From the NCBI RefSeq assembly GCF_910594005.1, contig NC_057823.1:102782015-102846014 (forward strand): DNA of 64,000 bases, given 5' to 3'. The notes under the pieces are model-generated. The model was not told where the DNA came from, ran no database searches, and saw nothing but the letters and a program-made list of their open reading frames with translations. Shown here one piece after another: positions 47,711-57,745 of the stretch (its first letter is position 1; the number at the start of each line of letters is the position of its first letter). The translations under genes and the position numbers were made by a program. Origin of the DNA: Cervus elaphus (Eukaryota > Chordata > Mammalia > Artiodactyla > Cervidae).

Positions 47711-49133
47711 TTCAGTTCAGTGGCTAAGTGTCCGACTCTTTGCAACCTCGTGGACTGCAGCACGCTGGGCTTCCTGCCCATCACCAACTCCTGGGGTTTA
47801 ACCAAACTCATGTCAGTGAGACCATCCAACCATCTCACCCTCTGTCATCCTCTTCTCCCTTCCTCAATCTTTCCCAGCATCAGGGTCTTTTCCAATGAGT
47901 CAGTTCTTTGCATCAGGTGGCCAAAGTATTGGAGTTTCAGCTTCAGCACCAGTCCTTCCAATGAATATTCAGGACTGATTTCCTTTAGGATGGACTGGTT
48001 GGATCTCTTTGCAGTCCAAGGGACTCTCAAGAGTCTTCTCCAACACCACAGTTCAAAAGCATCAATTCTTCGGTGCTCAGCTTTCTTTATAGTTCAACTC
48101 TCACATCCATACATGACTACTGGAAAAACCAAAGCTTTGACTAGACAGACCTTTGTTGGCAAAGTGATGCCTCTGCTTTTCAATATGCTGTCTCGGTTGG
48201 TCCTAATTTTTATTTCAAGGAGAAAGCATCTTTTAATTCCATGATGCAATCACTATCTGCAGTGATTTTGGAGCCCCCCAAAATAAAGTCTGTCACTGTT
48301 TCCACTATTTCCCCATCTATTTTCCATGAAGTGATGGGACCAGATGCCATGATCTTGGTTTTCTGAATGTTGAGCTTTAAGCCGACTTTTCACTCTCCTC
48401 TTTCACTTTGATCAAGAGGCTCTTTAGTTCTTCTTCATTTTCTGCCATAAGGGTGGTGTCATCTGCATATCTGAGGTTATTGATATTTCTCCCAGAAATC
48501 TTGATTCCAGCTTGTGCTTCTTCCAGCCCAGCATTTCTCATGATGTTCTCTGCATGTAAGTTAAATAAGCAGGGTGACAATATACAGCCTTGACTTAATC
48601 CTTTCCCGATTTGGAACCAGTCTGCTGTTCCATGTCCAGTTCTAACTGTTGCTTCCTGACCTGCATACAGGTTTCTCAAGAGGCAGGTCAGGTGTCTGGT
48701 ATTCCCATCTCTTTAAGAATTGTCCACAGTTTGTTGTGATCCATATAGTCAAAGGCTTTGGCATAGTCAGTAAAGCAGAAGTAGATGTTGTTTTGGAACT
48801 CTCTTGATTTTTCAATGATCCAACATATGTTAGCAATTTGATCTCTGGTACCTCTGCCTTTTCTAAATCCAGCTTGAACATCTGGAAGTTCATGGTTCAT
48901 GTACTATTGAAGCCTGGCTTGAAAAAGTTTGAGCTTTACTTTGCTAGCGTGTGAGATGAGTACAATTATGCAGTAATTTGAACATTCTTTGGCACTGCCT
49001 TTCTTTGGTATTGGAATGAAAGCTGACCTTTTCCAGTCCTGTGGCCCCTGCTGAGTTTTCCATATTTGCTGGCATATTGAGTGCAGCACTTACACAACAT
49101 AATATTTTAGGATTTGCAGTTGCTCAACTGGAA
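47711..49133 (-). mobile_element. BovB 3' half of a twin-primed copy
   Basis: This is the 3' portion of a BovB insertion on the minus strand, from its 3' end (GTTCAGTTCAGTGG on the plus strand at about 47710) up to ATTCCAGTTGAGC at 49121-49133. It contains the reverse-transcriptase region with YADD (48458-48469) and the C-terminal region. Frames such as RNLYAGQEATVRTGHG and VPWTAKRSNQSILKEIS are in separate reading frames, so there are frameshifts and stops. At 49133/49134 it meets the 5' part of the same element in opposite orientation. The inferred left TSD copy is AGAGAAAA at 47701-47708. Confidence 0.96.
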
Positions 49134-50773
49134 TGTTTGGCCTCAGATCAGACAACAGAGAGGGAATGCAGCCCCACCCACCACCAGAAAATTGGATTAA
49201 AGATGTATTGAGCATGGCCCCACTCATCAGAGCAAGACCTAGTTTCCCCCTCAGTCAGTCTCTCCCATCAGGAAGCTTCCAAAAGCCTCTTATCTTCTCC
49301 ATCAGAGGGCAGACAGAATGAAAACTACAATCACAGAAAACTAACCCATCTGATCACATGGGCCACAGCCTTTTTAACTCAGTGAAACTATGAGCCATGC
49401 CTTGTAGGGCCACCCAAGATGAGGGGTCATTTTGGAGAGTTCCTAGAAAATGTGGTCAACTGGAGAAGGGAATGGTAAACTATTTCAGTATTCTTGGCTT
49501 GAAAACCCCTTGAACAGTATGAAAAGGCAAAAAAATAGGACACTGAAAGATGAACTCCCCAGGTCAGTAGGTGCCCAATATGCTACTGGAGATCAGTGGA
49601 GAAATAACTGCAGAAAGAATGAAAAGACAGAGTCAAAGCGAAAAGAACACCCAGTGTGGATGTGACTGGTGATAGAAGCAAGGTCCGATGCTGTAAAGAG
49701 CAATACTGCATAGGAACCTGGAATGTTAGGTCCATGAATCACGGCAAATTGGAAGTGGTCAAACAGGAGATGGCAAGAGTGAACATCGACATTTTAGGAA
49801 TCAGTTAACTAAAATGGACTGGAATGGGTGAATATAACTAAGATGACCCATCATATCTACTACTGTGGGCAGGAATCCCTAAGAAGAAATGGAGTAGCCA
49901 TCATAGTCAACAAGAGAGTCTGAAATGCAGTACTTGGATTCAATCTCAAAAATTACAGAATGATCTCTGTTCGTTTCCAAGGCAAACCATTCAATATCAG
50001 AGTAATCCAAGTCTATGCCTCGACCAGTAATGCTGAAGAAGCTAAAGTTGAATGGTTCTATGAAGACCTACAAGACCTAGAACTAACACCAAAAAAGATG
50101 TCCTTTTCATCCTTTTCATCATAGGGGATTGGAATGCAAAAGTAAGAAGTCAAGAGATACCTGTAATAACAGGCAAATTTGTCCTTGGAGGACAAACTGA
50201 AGCAGGTGAAAGGCTAACAGAGTTTTGCCAAAAGAACACACTGGTCATAGCAAACACCTTCTTCCAATAACACAAGTGAAGACGCTACACATGGACATCA
50301 CCAGATGGTCAATATTGAAATTAGATTGATTATATTCTTTGCAGCCAAAGATGGAGAAACTCTATACAGTCAGCAAAAACAAGACCGGGAGCTGACTGTG
50401 GCTCAGATCGTGAACTCCTATTGCCAAATTCAGACTTAAGTTGTAGAAAGTAGGAAAAACCACCCGACCATTCAGGTATGACCTAAATCAAATCCTTTAT
50501 GATTATGCAGTGGAAGTGAGAAATAGAATCAAGGGATTAGATCTGATAGACAGAGAGCCTGAAGAACTATGGACAGAGGTTCATGACATTATACAGCAGG
50601 CAGTGATGAAGACCATCCCCAAGAAAAAGAAGTGCAAAAAGGAAAATGGTTGTCTGAGGAGGCCTTACAAATAGTTGAGAAAAGAAGAGAAAGGCAAAGG
50701 AGAAAAGGAAAGATCATCCTTTTGAATGCAGAGTTCCAAAGAATAGCAAGGAGAGATAAGAAAGCCTTCCTCA
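49134..50773 (+). mobile_element. BovB 5' part, inverted (endonuclease region)
   Basis: Plus-strand BovB 5' sequence begins at or near its 5' end with CAGATCAGACAACAGAGAGG at 49144. It holds the presumed leader plus the apurinic-type endonuclease region of ORF2 (ATAGGAACCTGGAATGTTAG near 49709; ACTCCTATTGCCAAATTCAG near 50413). Decay is visible: a TAA at 49806-49808 where I recall GAA (part of an ISELKW motif), and a tandem TCCTTTTCA duplication near 50101-50118. The sequence continues after the inserted L1 at 51174. Confidence 0.95.
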
Positions 50774-51157
50774 TATGGAATTTAGAAAGATGGTAATTAT
50801 AACCCTATATGCAAAACAGAAAAAGAGACACAGATGCACAGAACAGGCTTTTGGACTCTGTGGGAGAAGGCGAGGGTGGGATGTTTCGAGAGAACAGCAT
50901 CGAAACATGTGTATTATCTATGGTGAAACAGATCACCAGCCCAGGTTGGATGCATGAGACAAGTGCTTGGGCCTGGTGCACTGGGAAGACCCAGAGGGAT
51001 CAGGTACAGAGGGAGGTGGGAGCGGGGATCGGGATGGGGAATACATGTAAATCCATGGCTGATTCATGTCAATGTATGATAAAACCCACTACAATACTGT
51101 AAAGTAATTAGCCTCCAACTAATAAAAATAAATGAAAAAAAAAAAAAAAAAGAAAGA
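50774..51157 (+). mobile_element. 5'-truncated L1 nested in BovB, 16-bp TSD
   Basis: This 384-base insertion carries only the L1 stop-codon region and 3' UTR: GGAATTTAGAAAGATGG at 50778, GGTGAAACAGATCACCAGCC at 50922, CTCCAACTAATAAAAATAAA near 51114, then an A-tail from 51135. AAGAAAGCCTTCCTCA lies at 50758-50773 and again at 51158-51173. The BovB sequence reads continuously across the site when the insertion is excluded, so the L1 is younger. The L1 3' UTR is highly similar to the copy at 22.8-23.1 kb. Confidence 0.97.
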
Positions 51158-51173
51158 AAGAAAGCCTTCCTCA

Positions 51174-51512
51174 GCATCAATGCAAAGAGATAGAGGAAAA
51201 CAATAGAATGGGAAAGACTAGAGATCTCTTCAAAAAAATTAGAGATACCAAGGGAACATTTCATGCAAAGATGGGCACAATAAAGGACAGAAATGGTATG
51301 GACCTAACAGAAGCAGAAGATATTAAGAAGAGGTGGCAAGAATACACAGAACTATACAAAAAAGATTTTCATTACCCAGATAGCCACGATGGTGTGATCA
51401 CTCACCTAGAGCCAGAATTTCTGGAATGCAAGGTCAAGTGGGCCTTAGGAGGCATCACTACAATCAAAGCTAGTGGAGGTGATGGAATTCCACTTGAGCT
51501 CGTTTAAATTGC
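51174..51512 (+). mobile_element. BovB continuation (start of reverse-transcriptase region)
   Basis: BovB resumes after the L1 TSD. A plus frame of 99 codons at 51208-51507 reads segments such as MGKTRDLFKKIRDTKGTFHA and EAEDIKKRWQEYTELYKKDF, the linker and start of the RT region. Recognition ends at about 51510, after GGAATTCCACTTGAGC and a short CGTTTAAATT. AGAGAAAA at 51513-51520 matches the left flank at 47701-47708 and is the likely second TSD copy. Confidence 0.95.
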
Positions 51513-51520
51513 AGAGAAAA

Positions 51521-52773
51521 GCTGAGAGACATTAATTTTCTTTTGTACTCATAGAAAAGATTTAATAGACACTTTTTCAAGCAACATAGGAGATATACAA
51601 AGCTGTAGAGTTAATACAGGCAATAAATATGGACAAATTCAAATTAATCAAAAGAATATGTATTTATGCTATGCATTTATGCATGCACTCATAGGAAAAT
51701 ACAAAAGTAAAATTGCTTGGTGCCATGAAAATGCACAGCTCAAGAAAATATGAGAGGATAAAGAATACAGGTAGCTGGCCTATCAGTAATGAATACAGAC
51801 TGTAAAACCACTGAAAGAAAAAATTCTTATTAGATAATAAAACTTTAAAACTTTTATAGTACTAAAAATGTGACGTGTACTGTTTTAAGGGCTTTACTTC
51901 ATTTGAGTGTAATTTTGAAAATGAAAACAAGTAAGCAAACAAAAAACAAAGAAAAACTTTTATGAGGTGTTATTGACCTTTTATTTCTACCTTTATAGTT
52001 CGAAGACTCTAAGGCACAGTGAACTTAAGTAAGTTGCCCAAAGTCAGATAGCAAATCAGCAGTGAAAAAGAGGCAAATTTCCAGCAAATAAGCCACATAT
52101 AAATAGGCATTATTTTTACAAAGTCCAAAGATTGTGTTTTTTTTTTTAAATATTGGAATGCATTAATTCAATTTTTGTCAATGTTTAGTTTTACTGTTTT
52201 TTTTTTTTTTAACGTGAGTAATTTTTTGTACATGAATATATTACTTTTTGGATCTACCTAATGCATACCTTTTTAATACATTATACTGAATTTTAATATT
52301 TCTAATATATTTTAGATATACAAAGCTTTTTAACAAAGTAACCTTCTAATCTCAACGATTAGGGAAATAAAACAGTAAAAAATTGAATTTGATCCCATTT
52401 TAAGATTGAGCTTCCCAACAAAATATATTTTTTAGGAATGATATAGTATATTTGTAACCAGAGCCCAGTGTCTTACCTAAGAAGCCTCATTATTTTTCAT
52501 AATGCAAAATCCCACTCTGGGCTTTGTGCATGTCACACTTCTAAGCAATTTATTTAGAAAAAACACATAAAATAAGAGGCTAAGTTCTCTGAGGTAGGTA
52601 CAAACTAAAAAAAAATAGATTGTGCCCTTAATTCCTGACAAGATTGAATTTAGAAAAAAAAAATCACACATTAATGTCTTTAATTAAAAGCTGATTACTT
52701 AATTTTCAGGAATTGTGTCCAATTTTAATACTACTAAAACTTAATTTCTGTAAACTTGTGATTTAATAAATTA
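51521..52773. other. AT-rich stretch, mostly unassigned
   Basis: Contains a MIR (listed separately), T-runs at 52137-52147 and 52199-52210, and no recognised gene. Confidence 0.4.
51850..52080 (-). mobile_element. MIR SINE, split by a short insertion
   Basis: The left part GGGCTTTACTTCATTTGAGTG (about 51890) matches the antisense MIR 3' portion. After about 60 A-rich bases the core resumes (AAGACTCTAAGGCACAGTGA, then TTAAGTAAGTTGCCCAAAGTC, then AGATAGCAAATCAGCAGTG). Confidence 0.65.
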
Positions 52774-52989
52774 CGGTGGTGAGGCACTTCAGTCATGTCC
52801 AGCTCTTGGGGACCCCATGGACTGTAGCCGGCCAGGCTCCTCTGTCCACGGGATTCTCCAGGCAAGAACACTGGAGTGGGCTGCCTCGCCCTCCTCCAGG
52901 GGATCTTCCCGACCCAGGGATGGAGCCTGCGTGTCTTCTGTGTCCTGCATTGGCAGGCGGGCTCTTTACCGCTAGCGCCACCTGGCGAG
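52774..52989 (-). mobile_element. Bov-tA SINE
   Basis: On the minus strand: head CTCGCCAGGTGGCGCTAGCG, B-box-like GGCTCCATCCCTGGGTCGGG, BovB-like tail. TTTAATAAAT at 52762-52771 and TTTAATACAT at 52990-52999 form an imperfect TSD. Two GC-rich frames (72 and 62 codons) across it are incidental. Confidence 0.93.
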
Positions 52990-52999
52990 TTTAATACAT

Positions 53000-53420
53000 G
53001 ATATTCAAAGTGAAGGGCAAGTGCTTCCTGCCTGGGTTGACACTGGGTTTCCGGTGGTTGCAGGTCTTTTGCCCACATCTCTGTGGCCCAGGCTGACTGG
53101 CCTTTCTGGGTTGTGAAGCGTCCTGGCCCCGCTGGGGCGCTAAGGCCCCGGCCAGGGCTGGGTATTCCCTCTCCTTTCCCCAGGAGTGGGTCTGGGAAGG
53201 ACCCCGAGCTTAGGAGGAGGTTCTGTTGTGTGTTTGTAACCCCGCCATCAATGCCCGCCGGGCATTCTTGGGCATGCAGAGAGCAGTGGCGGATTTGGGC
53301 CCCCGTGCGGGGTTTCCGGGCTGAGACCCCGGGAGGTGGCACTCTCTGTAAGCAGGCAGCCTTTGTGCAGTTTACTTACCGTCACACTTTTCACTTTTTT
53401 TTTTTTTTTACTTTTAGTTG
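53000..53420. other. CG-rich patch of unknown origin
   Basis: A GC- and CpG-rich segment (densest at 53100-53345) lies directly upstream of the transposase-like remnant. Open frames on both strands come with the composition and show no domain I recognise. It ends at a T-run (53396-53412). It may belong to the same transposon as the next feature. Confidence 0.35.
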
Positions 53421-53439
53421 GCAATTTTGCTGCTTTATA

Positions 53440-53790
53440 ATGATCCCCAAGCACGGTGCTGAACCTAGCGTCTGCGTTCTAAGGCCGAGAAGGCTGTCGT
53501 ATGCCTTACGAGAATAATAAGCCTGTTAGATAAACTTTATTCAGGTATGAGTTATAGTACTATTGACTGTGAGCTCAGTGTTAATGAATCAGCGATATAC
53601 GTTAAATAAGGTGTTCGAAACAGAAACACATGTATAACACGGTTAGATATTGATCTATTGATGGAACCTCTTGACCAGAGGCTTTTAAGAACCTAGCCCT
53701 GTATTTCCCCTAAGTGTAATGGTTCAGTTTTCACCAATGCAGTGGTCATGTGGCTTTGTAAAACTTGACTATCACATATAACAAGATGCA
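53440..53790 (+). pseudogene. Tigger/Jerky-like transposase remnant
   Basis: The first frame starts with MIPKHGAEPSVCV at 53440 and shifts near 53510. A second frame at 53523-53606 reads LLDKLYSGMSYSTIDCE, then SVNESAIYVK, then a stop at 53607. The spacing L-D-K-L, S-G-x-S-Y-S, E-x-x-V-N-E-S is typical of the N-terminal helix-turn-helix (CENP-B/psq-like) DNA-binding domain of pogo-family transposases. The catalytic DDE domain is not visible. Following sequence (GACCAGAGGC, AACCTAGCCCTGTATTTCCC) is probably further decayed coding sequence. Lineage assignment is by motif only. Confidence 0.55.
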
Positions 53791-53824
53791 ACTGTATATG
53801 AATACAGCCAAACAAAGAGACTGG

Positions 53825-55640
53825 AATTACAAGAGGGCTTTTTTTTTTTTTTTTTTTTTTTAACAGTCAATTGATTTTTGACCAAGATTTTTCAATGGAA
53901 AAGCTAAAATTTTTTCAGTAAATGGTTCTGGAACAGTAGAATATCCTTTATTAAAAAGTATATTTTTCAATAAACTGGATGAACCTGGAGGTCAGTAGGC
54001 TAAGTGAAATAAGCCAGAAACAAATGCTATGTAATACCACTGATGTGTGGAAACTGAAATAATCAAGCTCATAATAGAAGTGGAGAGTGCGAAGTGTAGT
54101 TGTTGGCAGTCCCTGGGGGAGGGGAAAACAGGACACCATTAGCCAAAGAATACCAATTAAGTTACACAAAATAAATAAGTACTAGAGATCTGTACAGCAC
54201 AGTGCCTACATTTAATAATATTATATTACATTCTTAAAAATTTGCTAAAAGTGCAGCTCTTTTGTAATTGCTTTATCACAAAGTAATAATAATATGAAAA
54301 CATAAAAGGGCAGGAGGAAACTTTGGAAGGTGTCAGATATGTTTATAGTGTAAATTTTGGTAATGGTTTTGCTAGTGTATAGTTATTTCTACATTCATCA
54401 ATTTGTATATATTAATTATATGTAACTTTTTGTATGATGAAAAATTTTAAAAGTATATTTTCATATGCCTAAGATTTGTTATGACTATGTATTTTTATTA
54501 GTTTAATCAAGAAAATATAATAAAATAGCTATACATATACAAATATTTTTAATCCTACCTCACATCATGCACAAAATCAATTTGGGATGGATATTAGACC
54601 TAAATGCAAAAACAGAAACTATAAATCTTCTTAAAGGAAACTTAAAAGAATATCATCATGACCTTTACCAAGCAAAGATTTTTTTAGATAGAACCCAGAA
54701 AGCACTAATCATAAAAAAGGAAAAGTAAAATAGACTTGAATAGATTGAATTATTTTCTGAAGACTCAGTTCAGAAAATGAATACTAAAGACATAAACAAG
54801 AGAAATATTTGAAATATGCGCATGTGGCAATATATAAAGGATGATAACTCAATGACTAAAGTAACTAAAACAAATTAAAAAGCCACCAACAGCAGCAAAT
54901 TAAAGATGAGTGAAAGACTGAAGCATCCACTCAAACAATTGAACATTAGAATGGTCACAGCACATAACATACATTTCACATCATTAATTATGGAAAAAAT
55001 GCAAATTACAACATAGTACCATTTTAGACTTCATAGAATGGCTAAACGTAAGAAGACTCGAAAAACAATTGCTTCAGGATTACAAAGCAATTACATTTTT
55101 CATAATTTACTTATGAGAATGTTAAAATTATGCAACTTCTTCAAAAATTTGTTTTTCAGTTTCTTATACACTCACCCTCTGACAAAGCAATTACATTCCT
55201 AGGCATTTACCCCAAACAAATTAAAAAAATCCAAAAAATTATTATGCAAGAAAATCCACAGCATCTTAAATATTAATTGCCCATAATTAGAGATATCCCA
55301 ACTTTCCATTAATAGGGAAAGGAATAAACAAAATTTGATTATACATATATACATTACTATTATTATGTACAGCATATGTAATATTATGTAGAACATATAT
55401 AATATATAAACTGCTACTCAGCAATAGAAAGGAATAAACTGATACATGCATTATGTATGGATTGCAAAGACATGTTAAATCTGTTCAAAGAACTGACTGC
55501 ATTTGTATGAAGTTCAAGAACATGACAAATGCATTCATGATGATAAAAATTGAACAGAAGTTGCATCAGGATGTCAGGGAATGGGTTAATTGGCATAAGT
55601 TACCAGATACATCTCTGGGTGATACATGATCCATCACTTG
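53825..55640 (+). mobile_element. Ancient L1 (ORF2 C-terminal part to 3' UTR), host of a nested L1
   Basis: ORF2-like sequence starts at 53863 (CAGTCAATTGATTTTTGACC) and stops at 53951, where a younger L1 interrupts it. It resumes after 54464 with CACATCATGCACAAAATCAA near 54561 in the expected order and runs to a worn 3' UTR about 55640. It has many stops. A T-run at 53838-53862 precedes it. Confidence 0.75.
53970..54447 (+). mobile_element. L1 3' UTR nested in an older L1, imperfect TSD
   Basis: The insertion starts in the ORF2 end (ACTGGATGAACCTGGAGGTC at 53974; AAGTGAAATAAGCCAGAAAC at 54003) and continues into an L1 3' UTR (CAGTCCCTGGGGGAGGGGAA at 54107; CTAGAGATCTGTACAGCACA at 54182). 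TAAAAAGTATATTTTTCA at 53952-53969 and TAAAAGTATATTTTCA at 54448-54463 flank it and differ by two single-base indels. It is 5'-truncated. Confidence 0.82.
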
Positions 55641-55654
55641 ATTAGAACCTGAAT

Positions 55655-55850
55655 TATAGTGGATCAGATGGTAAAGAAACTGCCTGTAGTGCAGGAGATG
55701 CAGGGTCTATCCTGGGTTGGGAAGATCCCCTGGAGAAGGGAATGGCTACCCACTCCAGTCTTCTTGCCTGGGAAATCCATGGACAGGGAAGCCTGGTGGG
55801 CTTCAGTCAATGCGGTTGCAGAGTCAGAAATGACTGAGTGATGAACACTT
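55655..55850 (+). mobile_element. Bov-tA SINE
   Basis: It starts in a weak tRNA-like head (TGGATCAGATGGTAAAGAAA), continues through GGGAAGATCCCCTGGAGAAG at 55718 and ends in GAGTCAGAAATGACTGAGTG. I found no convincing TSD. Confidence 0.92.
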
Positions 55851-56359
55851 AACACTACATGGGTGTATATTATTAGCCAAGACTGACTCAATCTTGCAAA
55901 CCACTGCATGTGTCCATTATTATTTTTGCCTTATTACAACAATTTGAACTGTCTCTGTGGCTTTAGACTTGAAGTCTTTCAAATCTATTTTCAACAAAGA
56001 AACCTCAATGAGACCACACATCTGTTTGTTGAACCAAACCAAACCAAAATTTTTCTACAGCACGTTTATATTCCTACATCTTCTAGTGAGATTTCTCTCA
56101 TAACATGCCGATTATTAACACTTCAGGCATCCTTCACACTGGACCAAGTCTCCCATTTGTGTTTTAAAAATTAAAAAACAAAAAACTACTTGAAGTACCT
56201 GCATTTTCTATGATGCCTTCAACTGAGTCTTTGCCCATGTGGTTTCTTGGGTCTAGAATTTCTTCCTTGGTTAGTACCTTTTCACCAACAGGACTGCTTC
56301 TCGTGTTTTAAGTTTTAGCTCAGGAGTCAACTTGGGGAAGTCAAATTAGTCTTTGAATG
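55851..56359. other. Unassigned stretch
   Basis: No recognised gene or repeat family. An A-rich run lies at 56166-56188. Confidence 0.4.
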
Positions 56360-56400
56360 AATAAGCCTCCAACTAATAAAAATAAATGAAAAAAAAAAAA
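56360..56400 (+). mobile_element. Minimal L1 3' terminus with poly-A (about 40 bp)
   Basis: The bases AGCCTCCAACTAATAAAA and the following ATAAATG, then 12 A, are identical to the last bases and tail of the L1 at 51.11-51.15 kb. About 25 non-tail bases are shared, far more than chance would give. This looks like an extremely 5'-truncated L1 insertion. A TSD is not visible. Confidence 0.72.
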
Positions 56401-56739
56401 TAGAGGGTCCTACCTATCCTCCCAGGGTATTTTTGTCCCCAAGTACACTGTGAATTATGGAGGAAAGTAATATATTTTATTTTTATTTCTAGAATTTCAA
56501 CTGCATATAGCTTCTCATAAACAAAAATGAATAAACCCATTCCTTTGTATTGCCTAGGTTCTTTGCAGCCAATACTCATCTCAGGTTACGCCGGAGACAA
56601 TCACTGAACTTCCTGCTTTCAACATTTCTACTCTCTTCAGCTATGCAATGCATTGTCAACATTCTTCATTCGACTACGCAACAAAAAATAGAGTAACAAT
56701 CTTTTATATCAAATGCAAGATGTAGGATCAAATTTTGGC
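56401..56739. other. Unassigned stretch
   Basis: About 340 bases without a recognised feature. Confidence 0.35.
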
Positions 56740-57745
56740 GTTCTTTTCCCTTATTTCTTATGGTCACTCTACAAGTGAGCTCCTCCTCTGACCTTAAATA
56801 CTATATATACTCTTATTCCTCCAAAATTTTTAACTCTAGTCTCATGCTTCCTATGAGCTCCAGACTCATATCGAACTGACTCTTAAACACCTTGACTAGA
56901 AGGTATCTCATTTCTTGTTTGAAAACACAGCCTTACTGTGTGAACACTCTTGCACAACCTACTTCTCACAGAGAGTTCTCCATCTAGATAAGGGATACCG
57001 CAATTTGCACAGTGTTCAGCTGTAAAATCTAGGTGTCATGGTGGATCCCTCTCTGTCTACCATTCATATCAAAGTCTCCTTCAAGCCCTTTTGTCCCAAG
57101 TTCCAAATTCAGAACCTAACGATTGATCAAAAAATCCACAACTCCTTCCTTAGCCCAAGCTAGCTACCATTTCCTTCAGTTGAAACTGCAGAAATAGCCT
57201 AGATTCCCTGGCCCTAAACTCTTACCAACACCCTGCAATCCCATACGCATAGACCAGATAAAGTAACCTTTTTGTAAAACGTAAGCCATGTTTTGTCCTT
57301 CTAGTTCTCAGTACCATCCGAGTGATTGGCATGGCTTTGCATGATCTGCTCTCTGCTTGGTTTTCTGACTTAACCTTTTTTTTTTTTTTCTTAACTCTTA
57401 TATTAGCTCACTCCCCAATAGGCATGCTGGTTTTATGGCTGCACCTTAAATATGCCATTCAAATTCCATCTGGAATATATTTACTCATAATTTGTTTAGC
57501 CCATTAATACTTTATTAAAGTTTTTGTGGAAATGTCGTCTCCTCAAGAATGATTTTCTTTGTAGCCTCTCTGAAACAGCTCTTCTGCAAGCTTATTTCTA
57601 AGCAGTGTTATAAAATAGGAAATTATATTATTTGATTTATTTGCATACTCATATGTTTTATGGTCTCATTCTAAGTTTGAGAGCAAAAGCCAAGACTTTA
57701 GCCATCTGTGTGTTAATGCTTACCTAGTGCTACAGCCAGGCCTTA
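56740..57745 (+). mobile_element. Ancient L2 LINE, about 1 kb of 3' region
   Basis: The order of blocks follows the L2 3' region on the plus strand: GAGCTCCTCCTCTGACCTTA near 56778, GGTGTCATGGTGGATCCCTC near 57031, GGCATGGCTTTGCATGATCT near 57328, AAATGTCGTCTCCTCAAGAA near 57530, and TGAGAGCAAAAGCCAAGACT near 57679. The last match CAAATGTCACCTCCTCAGAGAGG and GAGGGCAGGGACT in consensus. L2 is a CR1-clade LINE inactive since early mammals. A T-run at 57378-57389 is a later insertion or slippage. Confidence 0.72.

Noticed and set aside
52734..53342. Minus-strand open frame of 202 codons
   Set aside because: It runs through a Bov-tA SINE and the adjacent CG-rich patch; the composition gives few stops. 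No domain is present and half of it is SINE sequence.
53083..53517. Plus-strand 144-codon frame as a host gene
   Set aside because: The last part (MIPKHGAEPSV...) resembles a transposase remnant and the first part has no recognised domain; the frame crosses a T-run and ends in a frameshifted element.
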